A DNA stretch of 23,188 nucleotides from a virus. The translations under genes and the position numbers were made by a program. Shown here piece after piece: positions 1 through 6,996 of the stretch; positions within the stretch are counted from its first letter, which is position 1, and every line of letters begins with the position of its first letter. The stretch covers positions 1 to 23,188 of the IMG/VR virus record IMGVR_UViG_3300049215_000191; one strand, 5' to 3'. Below the pieces are notes generated by a model that saw only the letters and a list, made by a program, of their open reading frames with translations, did no database searches and was not told the DNA's origin.

Positions 1-7
1 GAATACT

Positions 8-35
8 AATATAACACATTATTACCAGATGTCAA
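8..35 (-). promoter_or_regulatory. Outward IS promoter, left copy
   Basis: On the minus strand TTGACA (30-35) is followed after 16 bases by TATATT (8-13), a good match to the bacterial housekeeping consensus. It points out of the window, toward the presumed tnpB of the left element, and so away from the phage genes. It is identical to the pair seen before tnpB at 22884-22911. Confidence 0.5.
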
Positions 36-67
36 GAAAAAAGTGAAAGAAAACGAAAACAATTTTA

Positions 68-102
68 ACGGAGCACAATTCCTACGTCGCCTAAAGGCGA
101 CG
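68..102. other. Overlapping hairpins of the IS left end, left copy
   Basis: Stem 1 pairs CGTCGCC (85-91) with GGCGACG (96-102) around TAAA. Stem 2 pairs 68-73 with 82-87. The single base that differs from the right copy (A84) removes the outermost pair of stem 1 and an internal pair of stem 2, so this copy folds less well. In the IS200/IS605 superfamily subterminal hairpins are the recognition structures for the TnpA transposase. Confidence 0.7.
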
Positions 103-118
103 GTATCCTTGTGATAAG

Positions 119-808
119 ATGATGAAACTATCTGATATATACCAACTTATGCAAACCATTCTTGGTATAGATTGTAGCACGAAAACCATTGGATATTCAG
201 TTATGGAAACTGATGATCAATTCATTAATCCAAAACTAATTATATGTTCATACATAAAACCTCCTCAAAAAGGTAATAGGTTCGAAAGAATAATTGAAAC
301 TCAAAAAATGATTAATATTATACTTAATAAGTATAAACCGAATATAATTGGAATAGAAGAAATTATTAAATTCCTTAAAGGTCGATCGGGAGCTAATACG
401 ATTATTGCGCTCGCACGTATAAATACAAGTGTTGGGCTTACTTGCTATAATTTTTTAGGTTATTGTCCATTAATGTGTAATGTAATGGCAATTCGCCACG
501 GAATTAAATTAGATAAGGCTCTACCAAAAAAAGAACAAATACCGCAATTGATTGAAAATATCTTAGGAATTAAGTTTCCATATGTAATGGATGGTAAAAA
601 AATCTCAGAAGAATCTTATGATTCTGCTGATTCTTGTGCGGTGGCACTTTATACAATAAAACATATTAAAAATTTAGAAGCAAGTCTATTAAAACCAATA
701 AATTTAACACTTCCTAAAAAACGCTTATCGAAAATAAAAAGAGAGCGTAAACTAATTGAACAAGAATACAGAGAAATAATTGGACATGAATATTCAAGAA
801 GCATATAG
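119..808 (+). CDS. RuvC-like Holliday junction resolvase
   Basis: A 229-residue protein with the RNase H-fold layout of RuvC resolvases, which cut four-way DNA junctions formed during recombination or replication before packaging. The acidic residues sit in the expected places: Asp18 in GIDCSTKTIGYS, Glu80/Glu81 in IIGIEE, and Asp168 with Asp171 in YDSADSCAVAL near the C-terminal third. The tail is Lys/Arg-rich (about 200-220) and could bind DNA. The start is uncertain. The ATG at 119 lies inside the IS inverted repeat, while the ATG at 149 (MQTILGIDCS) sits just before the fold begins and may be the original start; neither has a clear Shine-Dalgarno. The gene overlaps the next reading frame. 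The IS insertion probably removed its native upstream region. Confidence 0.82.
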   Translation: MMKLSDIYQLMQTILGIDCSTKTIGYSVMETDDQFINPKLIICSYIKPPQKGNRFERIIETQKMINIILNKYKPNIIGIEEIIKFLKGRSGANTIIALARINTSVGLTCYNFLGYCPLMCNVMAIRHGIKLDKALPKKEQIPQLIENILGIKFPYVMDGKKISEESYDSADSCAVALYTIKHIKNLEASLLKPINLTLPKKRLSKIKRERKLIEQEYREIIGHEYSRSI

Positions 809-1760
809 TACATTAGATGTACAGGACAATATATCTGATATAGACCTAAAATCTATATATAAAAAACTTGCAGTAAAATATCATCCAGATCGATTTAAAG
901 ATGATCCCGATAAATTTAAAAAAATAAATGAAGCTTACCAGCTCATAACTGATTACCGTAAAAATCCTGAAAAATATAATCCACCATCACGCAGTCCATT
1001 CGGTGGTGGCGGATTTAATATAAATTTAAATGATATATTCGGTGGTGGGTTCGGCCGTTCTCAGCAGACAGAAATTAATGCGCCACCAATAAATTTAAGT
1101 ACAAAAATATCTTTCAAGGAAAGTGTTCTTGGAGTTGAAAAAGAGATAGCATATAAGAAAACTATAAAATGTGATGGATGTGATGGTAAAGGTAAAGAGC
1201 CACAATCCAATGGTTGTAAATCTTGTAACGGATTCGGCCGAGTGGTTCAGCAACAAGGAAATATGCATTATTCAAGCAGTTGTAATAAATGCCATGGACA
1301 AAATGTAAAATTCAAAGATTGCATAAAATGTAAATCTAAAGGAGCATTAGAGGTAGATGTTAATGCAAAAATAAATGTCCCACCATGTAATTCTACAATT
1401 CTAAGGATACAAGGAGCTGGGCACTATATGGGATCCGCTGGTCCATTCGGAGATGCATATTCTGATGTGTTTTTGAATGTGACAGTGGAGCCGGATGTAG
1501 ATCTAAAGTTAGATGGAAATAATGTTGTGTGTAATTTACAATTGTCATTAATTGATGCACTGACAGGATGTAGTAAACAAGTAAGAACTATTTATGATAC
1601 GCGCACCGTAGATATTCCCGCCAAATCTAAAAATAGAGACGAAGTGGTGCTTAGTGGTTGTGGGGTAAAACAAGCTAATGGAAGCCAGCGAGTTATACTG
1701 AATATTGATTACGGTGATGTTGATAAGTTGATAGAGTTTCTAAAACAAGAAGGAAAATAA
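786..1760 (+). CDS. dnaJ: DnaJ-type (type I Hsp40) co-chaperone
   Basis: This protein of about 324 residues has the full type I DnaJ order. A J-domain (about 4-60) carries the HPD motif in KYHPDRFKD, which stimulates the ATPase of DnaK. A Gly/Phe-rich linker follows (about 70-92), then a cysteine region (about 129-188) and a C-terminal client-binding part with GAGHYMG and GPFGDAYSDVF. The zinc region has four Cys pairs: CDGCDGKG and CKSCNGFG are canonical, while CNKCHGQN and CIKCKSKG are degenerate. At about 324 residues it is shorter than the cellular protein (about 376). The frame opens with TTG at 780, but ATG at 786 fits the J-domain better; both overlap the resolvase gene. It would recruit the host DnaK, as no DnaK gene is visible here. 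Confidence 0.92.
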   Translation: MNIQEAYSTLDVQDNISDIDLKSIYKKLAVKYHPDRFKDDPDKFKKINEAYQLITDYRKNPEKYNPPSRSPFGGGGFNINLNDIFGGGFGRSQQTEINAPPINLSTKISFKESVLGVEKEIAYKKTIKCDGCDGKGKEPQSNGCKSCNGFGRVVQQQGNMHYSSSCNKCHGQNVKFKDCIKCKSKGALEVDVNAKINVPPCNSTILRIQGAGHYMGSAGPFGDAYSDVFLNVTVEPDVDLKLDGNNVVCNLQLSLIDALTGCSKQVRTIYDTRTVDIPAKSKNRDEVVLSGCGVKQANGSQRVILNIDYGDVDKLIEFLKQEGK

Positions 1761-1763
1761 CAA

Positions 1764-2105
1764 ATGGCGTTTATGACAAATTGTACTACTAAGGGTTGCC
1801 GTAAATCAATGGAACCCTATTTAAATCCGCTAACGATGGAGGTTCATTGTTCAGAATGTGATGCACCAATAGCTAATATTCCAATTTTTACCAAGAACTT
1901 AATGAAAAGTCAAAATCAGGTAAGAAAATCAACCAAGGTAGCGTTTAGTATTCGTTGTGTAAAATGCAAAGTGGAGGCACTACCAAAAATATCTGATGCA
2001 GATAAGCTCGTATGTGTTGGATGTGGTAGTCAATTAAATGTTTCAAAAATATATGAAAATCAAGTTAGAACCATTATTAAAGATGGCGGTCATCAAGATC
2101 TATGA
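1764..2105 (+). CDS. Small protein with two zinc ribbons
   Basis: A 113-residue protein with two four-cysteine sites. The first uses CTTKGC (7-12) and CSEC near residues 31-34; the second uses CVKC and CVGC in the C-terminal half. Both look like zinc-ribbon knuckles, common in nucleic-acid-binding proteins. An AAGGA about nine bases upstream supports the start at 1764, and the stop overlaps the next start as ATGA, suggesting coupled translation. The family is not recognised. Two genes downstream lies a primase core without its zinc-binding domain, so this protein could in principle supply that function in trans; this is inference from context only. Confidence 0.75.
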   Translation: MAFMTNCTTKGCRKSMEPYLNPLTMEVHCSECDAPIANIPIFTKNLMKSQNQVRKSTKVAFSIRCVKCKVEALPKISDADKLVCVGCGSQLNVSKIYENQVRTIIKDGGHQDL

Positions 2106-2398
2106 GTAAAGCACAAGATTTTTCAGATACTATAGAATGGTTAAAAGATCAAACTAACGATAGTGTTCTTTTGGAAGGAGAACATAAAAAATATGTTATT
2201 GAATACTTGTCTGAAAGTATTTTGAAAGCATATGGTATGTCCGGTATCAATTCAGTTTCGGGGAATGAAGTAAAGGAATTATTGTCGGATTTTGTGGTTA
2301 ATCAAAATAGAAAATCATGTGAAGCTATGCAATTTATTATTAGAGAGTTGTACCCACAACATTTAGAAATGATAAACAAATTATTGTTATTAAAATGA
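2102..2398 (+). CDS. Small helical protein of unknown function
   Basis: A 98-residue protein joined to both neighbours by ATGA overlaps (2102-2105 and 2395-2398), which makes it a credible member of the replication group despite its size. The sequence is mostly amphipathic helix, acidic in the first half and hydrophobic at the end (INKLLLLK). No signal peptide, Cys pair or catalytic motif is visible. Its place directly before the primase gene suggests a replication accessory role such as a primase or helicase partner, but no family is recognised. Confidence 0.65.
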   Translation: MSKAQDFSDTIEWLKDQTNDSVLLEGEHKKYVIEYLSESILKAYGMSGINSVSGNEVKELLSDFVVNQNRKSCEAMQFIIRELYPQHLEMINKLLLLK

Positions 2399-3138
2399 CA
2401 CCATTCGATACAATAATAAATTGTTGTAAAGATCTTTTGCATTCTTTTCCACAAGCCAAAGAAACAGCTGACTATGTTCATAGCCGTCTTTCTGATCGTG
2501 CTATTGAACAATGGGAGTTCGGATATTTTCCAAACAATGAAAATCTACAGGTTCTATCATCATTGGTTGGTGATGATATACTAAAATCTTGTGATATTAT
2601 TTATGACAAGATTTATAATGGTGAAAATTATAGATGTAGTACAATGTCTGATTATAATTTAATTATGCCATACAGAAATGTATACGGTAATATAATTGGT
2701 ATTGTTGGTAGAAGTATTCTTTCCGATAATCAAAGAAAAAATAAAAATATATCAAAGTATAAAAATACGCATTTTGCAAAACGATCGAATCTATTCGGAT
2801 TAAATTTTGCTAAAAAGTCAATAATAAAAAACAATCTGGCCGTACTATGTGAGGGACAAATTGATGTTATTCAATCATCTGATAAAGGGCTGGAAAACGT
2901 TGTAGCTCTTGGTTCATCAGGAATGGCGTTTGAACAACTGGCACTATTGATGAGGTATACTAATAATATAATTTTATTGCTTGATAATGATGATGCTGGA
3001 CAAAACGGTGAGAGCAAAATTATACAAAATTATGGTAAATATGCAAATATTAAAAGGGCGCAATTGCCGAAAGGTTATAATGATCTTGACCAATTTTTCA
3101 GGGAAAATGAATTGAAGGATTTAGAATTGATTATTTAA
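2395..3138 (+). CDS. DnaG-type DNA primase catalytic core (TOPRIM)
   Basis: A 247-residue protein matching the RNA polymerase core of DnaG primases. The N-terminal subdomain appears as the stretch around residues 20-46 (RAIEQWEFGYFP), the basic-core segments LIMPYRNVYGNIIGIVGR (89-106) and KYKNTHFAKR (121-130), and NLFGLNFAKK. The TOPRIM fold follows, with Glu153 in LCEGQIDVI, then GSSGMAFEQL, Asp197 and Asp199 in LLLDNDDAG, and YNDLDQFF. These acidic residues bind the catalytic metals. The CHC2 zinc-binding domain that precedes the core in cellular DnaG is absent, as is a C-terminal helicase-binding domain. It would prime phage DNA synthesis. It is the last gene before the terminator at 3177-3210. 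Confidence 0.88.
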   Translation: MTPFDTIINCCKDLLHSFPQAKETADYVHSRLSDRAIEQWEFGYFPNNENLQVLSSLVGDDILKSCDIIYDKIYNGENYRCSTMSDYNLIMPYRNVYGNIIGIVGRSILSDNQRKNKNISKYKNTHFAKRSNLFGLNFAKKSIIKNNLAVLCEGQIDVIQSSDKGLENVVALGSSGMAFEQLALLMRYTNNIILLLDNDDAGQNGESKIIQNYGKYANIKRAQLPKGYNDLDQFFRENELKDLELII

Positions 3139-3154
3139 AAATAAATAATATAAC
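3127..3154 (+). promoter_or_regulatory. Possible promoter before the HTH gene
   Basis: TTGATT (3127-3132) and TATAAC (3149-3154) are separated by 16 bases. The stretch is very AT-rich, so chance matches are likely. If real, its transcript would start just before the hairpin at 3177-3210, making that hairpin an attenuator for the following gene. Confidence 0.3.
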
Positions 3155-3176
3155 ACATAATTCGTGATATATATTA

Positions 3177-3210
3177 GATGGTTAGTCAATAATGATTGAT
3201 CATCTTTTTT
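3177..3210 (+). terminator. Rho-independent terminator or attenuator
   Basis: GATGGTTAGTCA (3177-3188) pairs with TGATTGATCATC (3193-3204) as a 12-base-pair stem that includes three G-T wobbles, with a four-base loop and a run of six T (3205-3210). This is the classic shape of an intrinsic terminator. It separates the primase group from the HTH gene. The Shine-Dalgarno GGAG (3216-3219) begins only six bases after the T-run. Confidence 0.7.
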
Positions 3211-3225
3211 ATTTTGGAGCCAAGA

Positions 3226-3699
3226 ATGAGTGAAAAGCGTACTAACAGAAGTAATAAATATCAATTCTTGTTTGGAGAAGTGCTCGTGGCAATGGAAACG
3301 TTAGAAGCATTCCACGAAGATGCGAGTATATATAAACGTTTAAATCCACATGAATATAATGAAGCCGTGGCAGAACTTGAAGAAAGTCTTAGGATTGAAT
3401 TTTGGCGCCTAGTTAATGATAATCTCACACCAAGACAAAAACAAGTTATAGAATTAGTGAGTCTTCAAAAATTAACACAGCAGGAAGCAGCCAAAATACT
3501 TGGAGTCAATCAAAGCTCAATAACTAAATCATTACATGGTAATGTAGATTATAGTAAAAGGGATGAAAATAATAAAAAAACCAAAATTGTGTATGGTGGA
3601 AGTCTCAGGCGTATACGTAAATTAGCGCTAGAGGATGAAAAAATCAAGGAAATTTTACAACAAATATCTGATTTACGTGAAGAAACTTGGACTAAATAA
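3226..3699 (+). CDS. Sigma-region-4-like helix-turn-helix protein
   Basis: A protein of about 157 residues. Residues 67-104 (LTPRQKQVIEL...LTQQEAAKILGVNQSSI) match the helix-turn-helix of sigma factor region 4 and related transcription activators, which bind promoter -35 DNA or contact RNA polymerase. The N-terminal half is helical and acidic, and no region 2 is evident, so it is not a complete sigma factor. The start at 3226 is fixed by GGAG (3216-3219) six bases upstream; an earlier ATG at 3196 in the same frame lies inside the terminator stem and has no such site. Its position between the replication group and the packaging/virion genes suits a late-gene regulator. A small-terminase role is the main alternative, since those proteins also use an N-terminal HTH. 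Confidence 0.7.
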   Translation: MSEKRTNRSNKYQFLFGEVLVAMETLEAFHEDASIYKRLNPHEYNEAVAELEESLRIEFWRLVNDNLTPRQKQVIELVSLQKLTQQEAAKILGVNQSSITKSLHGNVDYSKRDENNKKTKIVYGGSLRRIRKLALEDEKIKEILQQISDLREETWTK

Positions 3700-3756
3700 T
3701 ATAATCAATCAATATTCCACTATTATTTTAGCATACCTTTTAAGGAAACCACAAAA

Positions 3757-4227
3757 ATGGCTAATTTTTCTATTGATTACGATAACCTTAATAAAATCGT
3801 TAATAATAAAACTTATCGTTTAGATGAGGTAAAACATAGATTAGAGAAAGTGGCGTTTGATTTAGTACGATTTAAAGATGCACAAGATCCAGATGAATTA
3901 TGGGAAATTCAGAGTGCTGATGACGGTAATTACATAGTTGCTCGCTATTCTGAAGAATCGATCGAAACTAAAAAAGCATCCAAAGATAAAACTTGGGATG
4001 TACTCATATCCCAGGCTGGATATATTCATCTATATTATTGTGGAACACCGCTTGCTAAGTTCGCCACAACTGACTTAGGATTATCACAAGAGGATCTTTC
4101 AACCGTTAAACGTTTTCTTCCCGAAAAATTAGCGACAGATAAATCTTTTGTTAAAGCGCTTTTATCTACATTAGATGGTAATATAGAACAAAGTATTTTA
4201 CAATCATTCCCAGAGATACTTAAATAA
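3757..4227 (+). CDS. Unknown protein, 156 residues
   Basis: No family is recognised. The first part is helical and charged; the middle (about 47-95) looks like a small beta-rich unit with WEIQSADDGNYIVARY and YIHLYYCGTPLAKF, and the end is helical. No signal peptide or membrane segment is visible. AAGGA at 3742-3746, ten bases upstream, supports the start. It sits in a run with the next two genes, which it resembles in its mix of short helical repeats and charged residues, so it may be a minor virion protein, but this is context only. Confidence 0.7.
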   Translation: MANFSIDYDNLNKIVNNKTYRLDEVKHRLEKVAFDLVRFKDAQDPDELWEIQSADDGNYIVARYSEESIETKKASKDKTWDVLISQAGYIHLYYCGTPLAKFATTDLGLSQEDLSTVKRFLPEKLATDKSFVKALLSTLDGNIEQSILQSFPEILK

Positions 4228-4238
4228 CAGGCAAACAA

Positions 4239-5864
4239 ATGGACTTCAATCAGATCAAAAATATTACTTCTTCACTATCTAAATCAATAGATGATAATGA
4301 AAAAATACTTTTATCATCTTTTGCAGAAAAGCTTTCTCAAGCATCTGAAGTATATCCAGAAGATCAAACAATTGGGGTGATGTCAAATATAGTAGCAAGA
4401 ATGACTGGTGGTAAAAAATTATTTATTACAAAAGCAGAGGTAAAAGATTTATATAAAAAATTATATTCAAGAAATACTAAGTTTGCTGAAGTATTCTCAA
4501 ATGAATTGGGTCAAGTAGAAAAATTAGCCACTCCAAAAATGTATAAAAGAGATAATATAGAAAACCTTTCTTTGGTTAAGGAGGCTTTCGAAAAAGTAGT
4601 TGATCCAACATTGGCTAATGCATTAGATAGCATTTTTGGTAATGTTGTTCGCGGTAATACAGAAGCGTCGGCTAAATTAGCCGAGTCCGTATGTACACGC
4701 GCATGTGCAAATATAAAATCAGCATCTAAAATCAATGTTGTTAGTGGCGATAATAGATTCATTATATGCCAAGCTTCTTTTGAAACACCAAAAGGTATGA
4801 CAGCAGTATTTATTCCAATAGAAATAATTGCAGGAAAAGCATTATTACCAACGGTATTTATAGGGAATGCTGGGCCAGAAGATTTTTCCAAATCAAATTT
4901 AGAAAAATATATATCAGCAAATGCTGGTAAAAAGCTAACCGTTTCAGATAAATTAGTTCTTCAAGCAGTTAAAAATACAAAAGAAAATGGTATTGAAAAA
5001 ATTAGCAGTGTTGATATGGCATTAATAAAGTTAAATTCAGAAAAAGATACAAAATCTGATTATTTTACTAATAGTATTTTATATCAAAATGCCGAAGTAG
5101 AAGATGAAAATCTAGTTGTAAAAACACCAAAATATCAAGATAAAGATATGGAATCATTCGCAAAAGCTTTTGATTCAGCGGTTGGTGTTGCGAACTTCTC
5201 AATTGGTAAAGATAAAGTAGATGCTGGCAGAAAGGTTATAGCTAATAAGCTAAATAGTTTTGGATTAAAAAATCATCAAGTGTCGGTATTTAGCAGTGAT
5301 AATAAATCGATAACGTATGCGGTATCAGTAAATAATGGCCGGTTAGCTTTTCGTGTTCCAGTGAGCATTGAGAGTGGAAAGGTTCTTGAGCCCAGTATTA
5401 TGCTTGCATCAGGAATGATTGAATCTTTTTCAAAAGATGGAATTAATTCGCTGAATAAAAAAGAGGCAAAGGATTACAAAACAGCATCAGTTGCTTCACC
5501 ATTATACGGTTTAAAAGCAAGCGAACTTGTGCAAATTGTTCGTGAAGCAGTTGCGGAAGAAAATCTCGATAAGGCAGAAGACGCATTGAATGTTCTTTCG
5601 GAATCTGGTGATGATAAAGCATATCAAACAGCATTCGCAGAATATACAAATGGACTTGGAATGAACAAAATTGCAACACAAACGGTTGCTTGCAAAATGA
5701 TTGTAAGAAATGCTTCGAGCAAGCACGACCTATGTGGACATACTGGGCTTCCGCTACACAAAGTGTATCAGGATAAAAATGGTGATTGCCATCCAAACTA
5801 TCGTCGTGGAATGGATGATACATATGAGGGCGCGTATTTACAAAACTCAAAGATATTCTTTTAG
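4239..5864 (+). CDS. Unknown 541-residue protein with internal duplication, probable virion protein
   Basis: Two segments of about 95 residues look like diverged copies of one domain: about 126-220 and about 308-402. Each has a helix with the pattern A-D-S, then a (V)S-x-D-N-(R/K) turn, a beta stretch, F-x-(I/V)-P-(I/V)-x-I-x-x-G-K-x-L-x-P, and a G-x-x-x-x-F-S-K ending. The C-terminal region (485-521) has Cys/His residues in CKMIVRN, HDLCGHTG and GDCHPNYRRG that could bind a metal. No signal or membrane segment is seen. The gene starts 11 bases after its neighbour ends. The family is not recognised; size and position suggest a structural protein, and a major capsid protein cannot be excluded. 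Confidence 0.75.
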   Translation: MDFNQIKNITSSLSKSIDDNEKILLSSFAEKLSQASEVYPEDQTIGVMSNIVARMTGGKKLFITKAEVKDLYKKLYSRNTKFAEVFSNELGQVEKLATPKMYKRDNIENLSLVKEAFEKVVDPTLANALDSIFGNVVRGNTEASAKLAESVCTRACANIKSASKINVVSGDNRFIICQASFETPKGMTAVFIPIEIIAGKALLPTVFIGNAGPEDFSKSNLEKYISANAGKKLTVSDKLVLQAVKNTKENGIEKISSVDMALIKLNSEKDTKSDYFTNSILYQNAEVEDENLVVKTPKYQDKDMESFAKAFDSAVGVANFSIGKDKVDAGRKVIANKLNSFGLKNHQVSVFSSDNKSITYAVSVNNGRLAFRVPVSIESGKVLEPSIMLASGMIESFSKDGINSLNKKEAKDYKTASVASPLYGLKASELVQIVREAVAEENLDKAEDALNVLSESGDDKAYQTAFAEYTNGLGMNKIATQTVACKMIVRNASSKHDLCGHTGLPLHKVYQDKNGDCHPNYRRGMDDTYEGAYLQNSKIFF

Positions 5865-5873
5865 AGGGAACAA

Positions 5874-6584
5874 ATGAAATTATCAGAAAAATTATTACTA
5901 GTTGCAAGCTGGCTTGAAAGTTCAGAAAACGATCTTTTGGTCAATGCTGAATACGATGAAAATTGTTTAAGTATTGTTGCCAGTTCATTGGTAAAAGCAT
6001 CAGAAATGATGCGACAAGGCGCTGAAGAGGTTGGTAAAATTGAGCCAGAAGAATCGGCAATAACGCCAGAAAAACTTGATGAATTAGTAGCAGTTGCTAA
6101 CGCTTTCGATGAAAGCGGTGATGAATTATTGATGAAACAAGCAAATGTGCTTGATGATATTTTATTAACACTAGCATCGCCAAAAAATGCAGTTGCTGTC
6201 GCTAAACAAATGGAAGATGATAGAGTTGAGCAACTAAAAAAAAAGTATAAGGACCCAAAAGTAAAACAAGACGAAATGAATAAAGTTAGTGATTCCGTCG
6301 AAAAAATCGAGAAGAGTCCTAGCTATAAAAAATATCGTGTGCTTCAGCATGAACTTGATACGAGATATTGTCCCGACCATCCGGGTGTTTCCGTTATAAG
6401 AGTTGGCGAACGTCGGGTGCAATGTCCAATGGATCATAAAATTTATGATTATATGACTGGGTATACTACATTAGATGGTGATCATGTTCCCGGTGGTGAT
6501 GTAAGCGAACAAACTAAAATTATGCAACACGAAAATGCCCATACAGTTTTTGATACGAGAAGTCAGAGATTGGGTCAAGAATAA
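5874..6584 (+). CDS. Unknown 236-residue protein with C-terminal Cys/His site
   Basis: The first 115 residues are helical and rich in Ala, Glu and Leu (KLLLVASWLES, LDELVAVANAFDESGDE, VLDDILLTLASP). A charged, probably coiled segment follows (115-160). The end holds C166-x-x-H169 and C184-x-x-x-H188, spaced like a zinc site, within a Gly/Asp-rich tail. GAGGGAA about five bases before the ATG gives a clear ribosome binding site. No enzyme motif is seen and no named family is recognised. It lies in the same run as 3757 and 4239, and a virion or virion-assembly role is likely but unproven. Confidence 0.75.
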   Translation: MKLSEKLLLVASWLESSENDLLVNAEYDENCLSIVASSLVKASEMMRQGAEEVGKIEPEESAITPEKLDELVAVANAFDESGDELLMKQANVLDDILLTLASPKNAVAVAKQMEDDRVEQLKKKYKDPKVKQDEMNKVSDSVEKIEKSPSYKKYRVLQHELDTRYCPDHPGVSVIRVGERRVQCPMDHKIYDYMTGYTTLDGDHVPGGDVSEQTKIMQHENAHTVFDTRSQRLGQE

Positions 6585-6596
6585 TTTTTTGTTGAT

Positions 6597-6611
6597 GCAT
6601 AAATAGTATGC
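6597..6611 (+). promoter_or_regulatory. Short hairpin covering the endonuclease start codon
   Basis: GCATA (6597-6601) can pair with TATGC (6607-6611), burying the ATG at 6608. The loop region reads CATAAATA, one base away from the T4 late promoter TATAAATA. The stem is only five base pairs, so its significance is uncertain. Confidence 0.25.
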
Positions 6612-6988
6612 GATCTAACACAGAAGAATTTATAAAAAAAGCCATAAATAAACACGGTAATAAATATAATTATTCTAAAGTAGAATACATAAAAAGTAAT
6701 CAAAAAGTTTTTATTATTTGTAATAATTGTAAATTAGAGTTTCTACAAAAGCCTAGCGCACACATAAATGGAAATGGGTGCTCAGATTGTGCTCATAAAG
6801 AAGTTGCAAAGCATAATACCAAATCTTTTGATAATTTTTTAGAACTCGCAAAAAATATACACAAAGATAACGAAACAGGATTAGATAAATATGAACGAGC
6901 AGATATTTTAAAATCTGCTGGCTATGATATAGTCTATATATGGGAATATGATTGGCTTGTACAAAAGAAAATTAACAAGGTGGGTTGA
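6608..6988 (+). pseudogene. Internally deleted DUF723/Vsr-like homing endonuclease
   Basis: Residues 6-62 match the DUF723-type DNA-binding repeat of phage homing endonucleases (FIKKAINKHGNKYNYSKVEY, then IICNNC and NGCSDC, with C38, C41, C58 and C61 as a probable zinc site). Residues 72-86 look like the start of a second copy (SFDNFLELAKNIHKDN). Residues 94-116 (ERADILKSAGYDIVYIWEYDW) match the C-terminal end of the Vsr-like (EDxHD) nuclease domain. The catalytic middle of that domain, normally with a FDFYLP and IEYDGxxH-type stretch, is absent, while the reading frame stays open. At 126 residues it is about half the expected size. It is best read as an in-frame deletion remnant, possibly still able to bind DNA. 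There is no good ribosome binding site. Confidence 0.68.
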
Positions 6989-6996
6989 GTAAAATG

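Larger units (their letters stand above)
1..126 (-). mobile_element. Left end of a TnpB-type IS (IS200/IS605 superfamily), partial
   Basis: These bases are the reverse complement of 22793-22918 with a single difference at position 84. At the right copy the same sequence leads directly into a tnpB-like reading frame, so here an element of the same kind should extend leftwards out of the window with tnpB on the minus strand. The copy carries the GC-rich hairpin (85-102), the overlapping second hairpin (68-87) and an outward -35/-10 pair (30-35 and 8-13 on the minus strand). The element tip lies close to 118-126, where the two copies stop matching, and abuts the start of the resolvase gene. What is seen is the shared sequence; the IS identity is inferred from the right copy. 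Confidence 0.75.
1..126. repeat. Inverted repeat, left copy
   Basis: Positions 1-126 pair with 22918-22793 in inverted orientation with one mismatch (A at 84 against the complement of G at 22835). Identity stops at 127/22792. The repeat may continue left of position 1, because the window begins inside it. It encloses about 22.7 kb and could serve as a recombination substrate that flips the intervening segment. Confidence 0.95.

Noticed and set aside
3146-3158. 13-base match TAATATAACACAT between the gap before the HTH gene and the IS end (7-19)
   Set aside because: A short AT-rich word shared by AT-rich intervals; no extension of similarity and no hairpin nearby to suggest an IS remnant.
5443-5907. 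154-residue minus-strand frame within the 541-residue protein gene
   Set aside because: It overlaps a well-supported + strand gene, opposes the direction of all phage genes and shows no recognisable motif.
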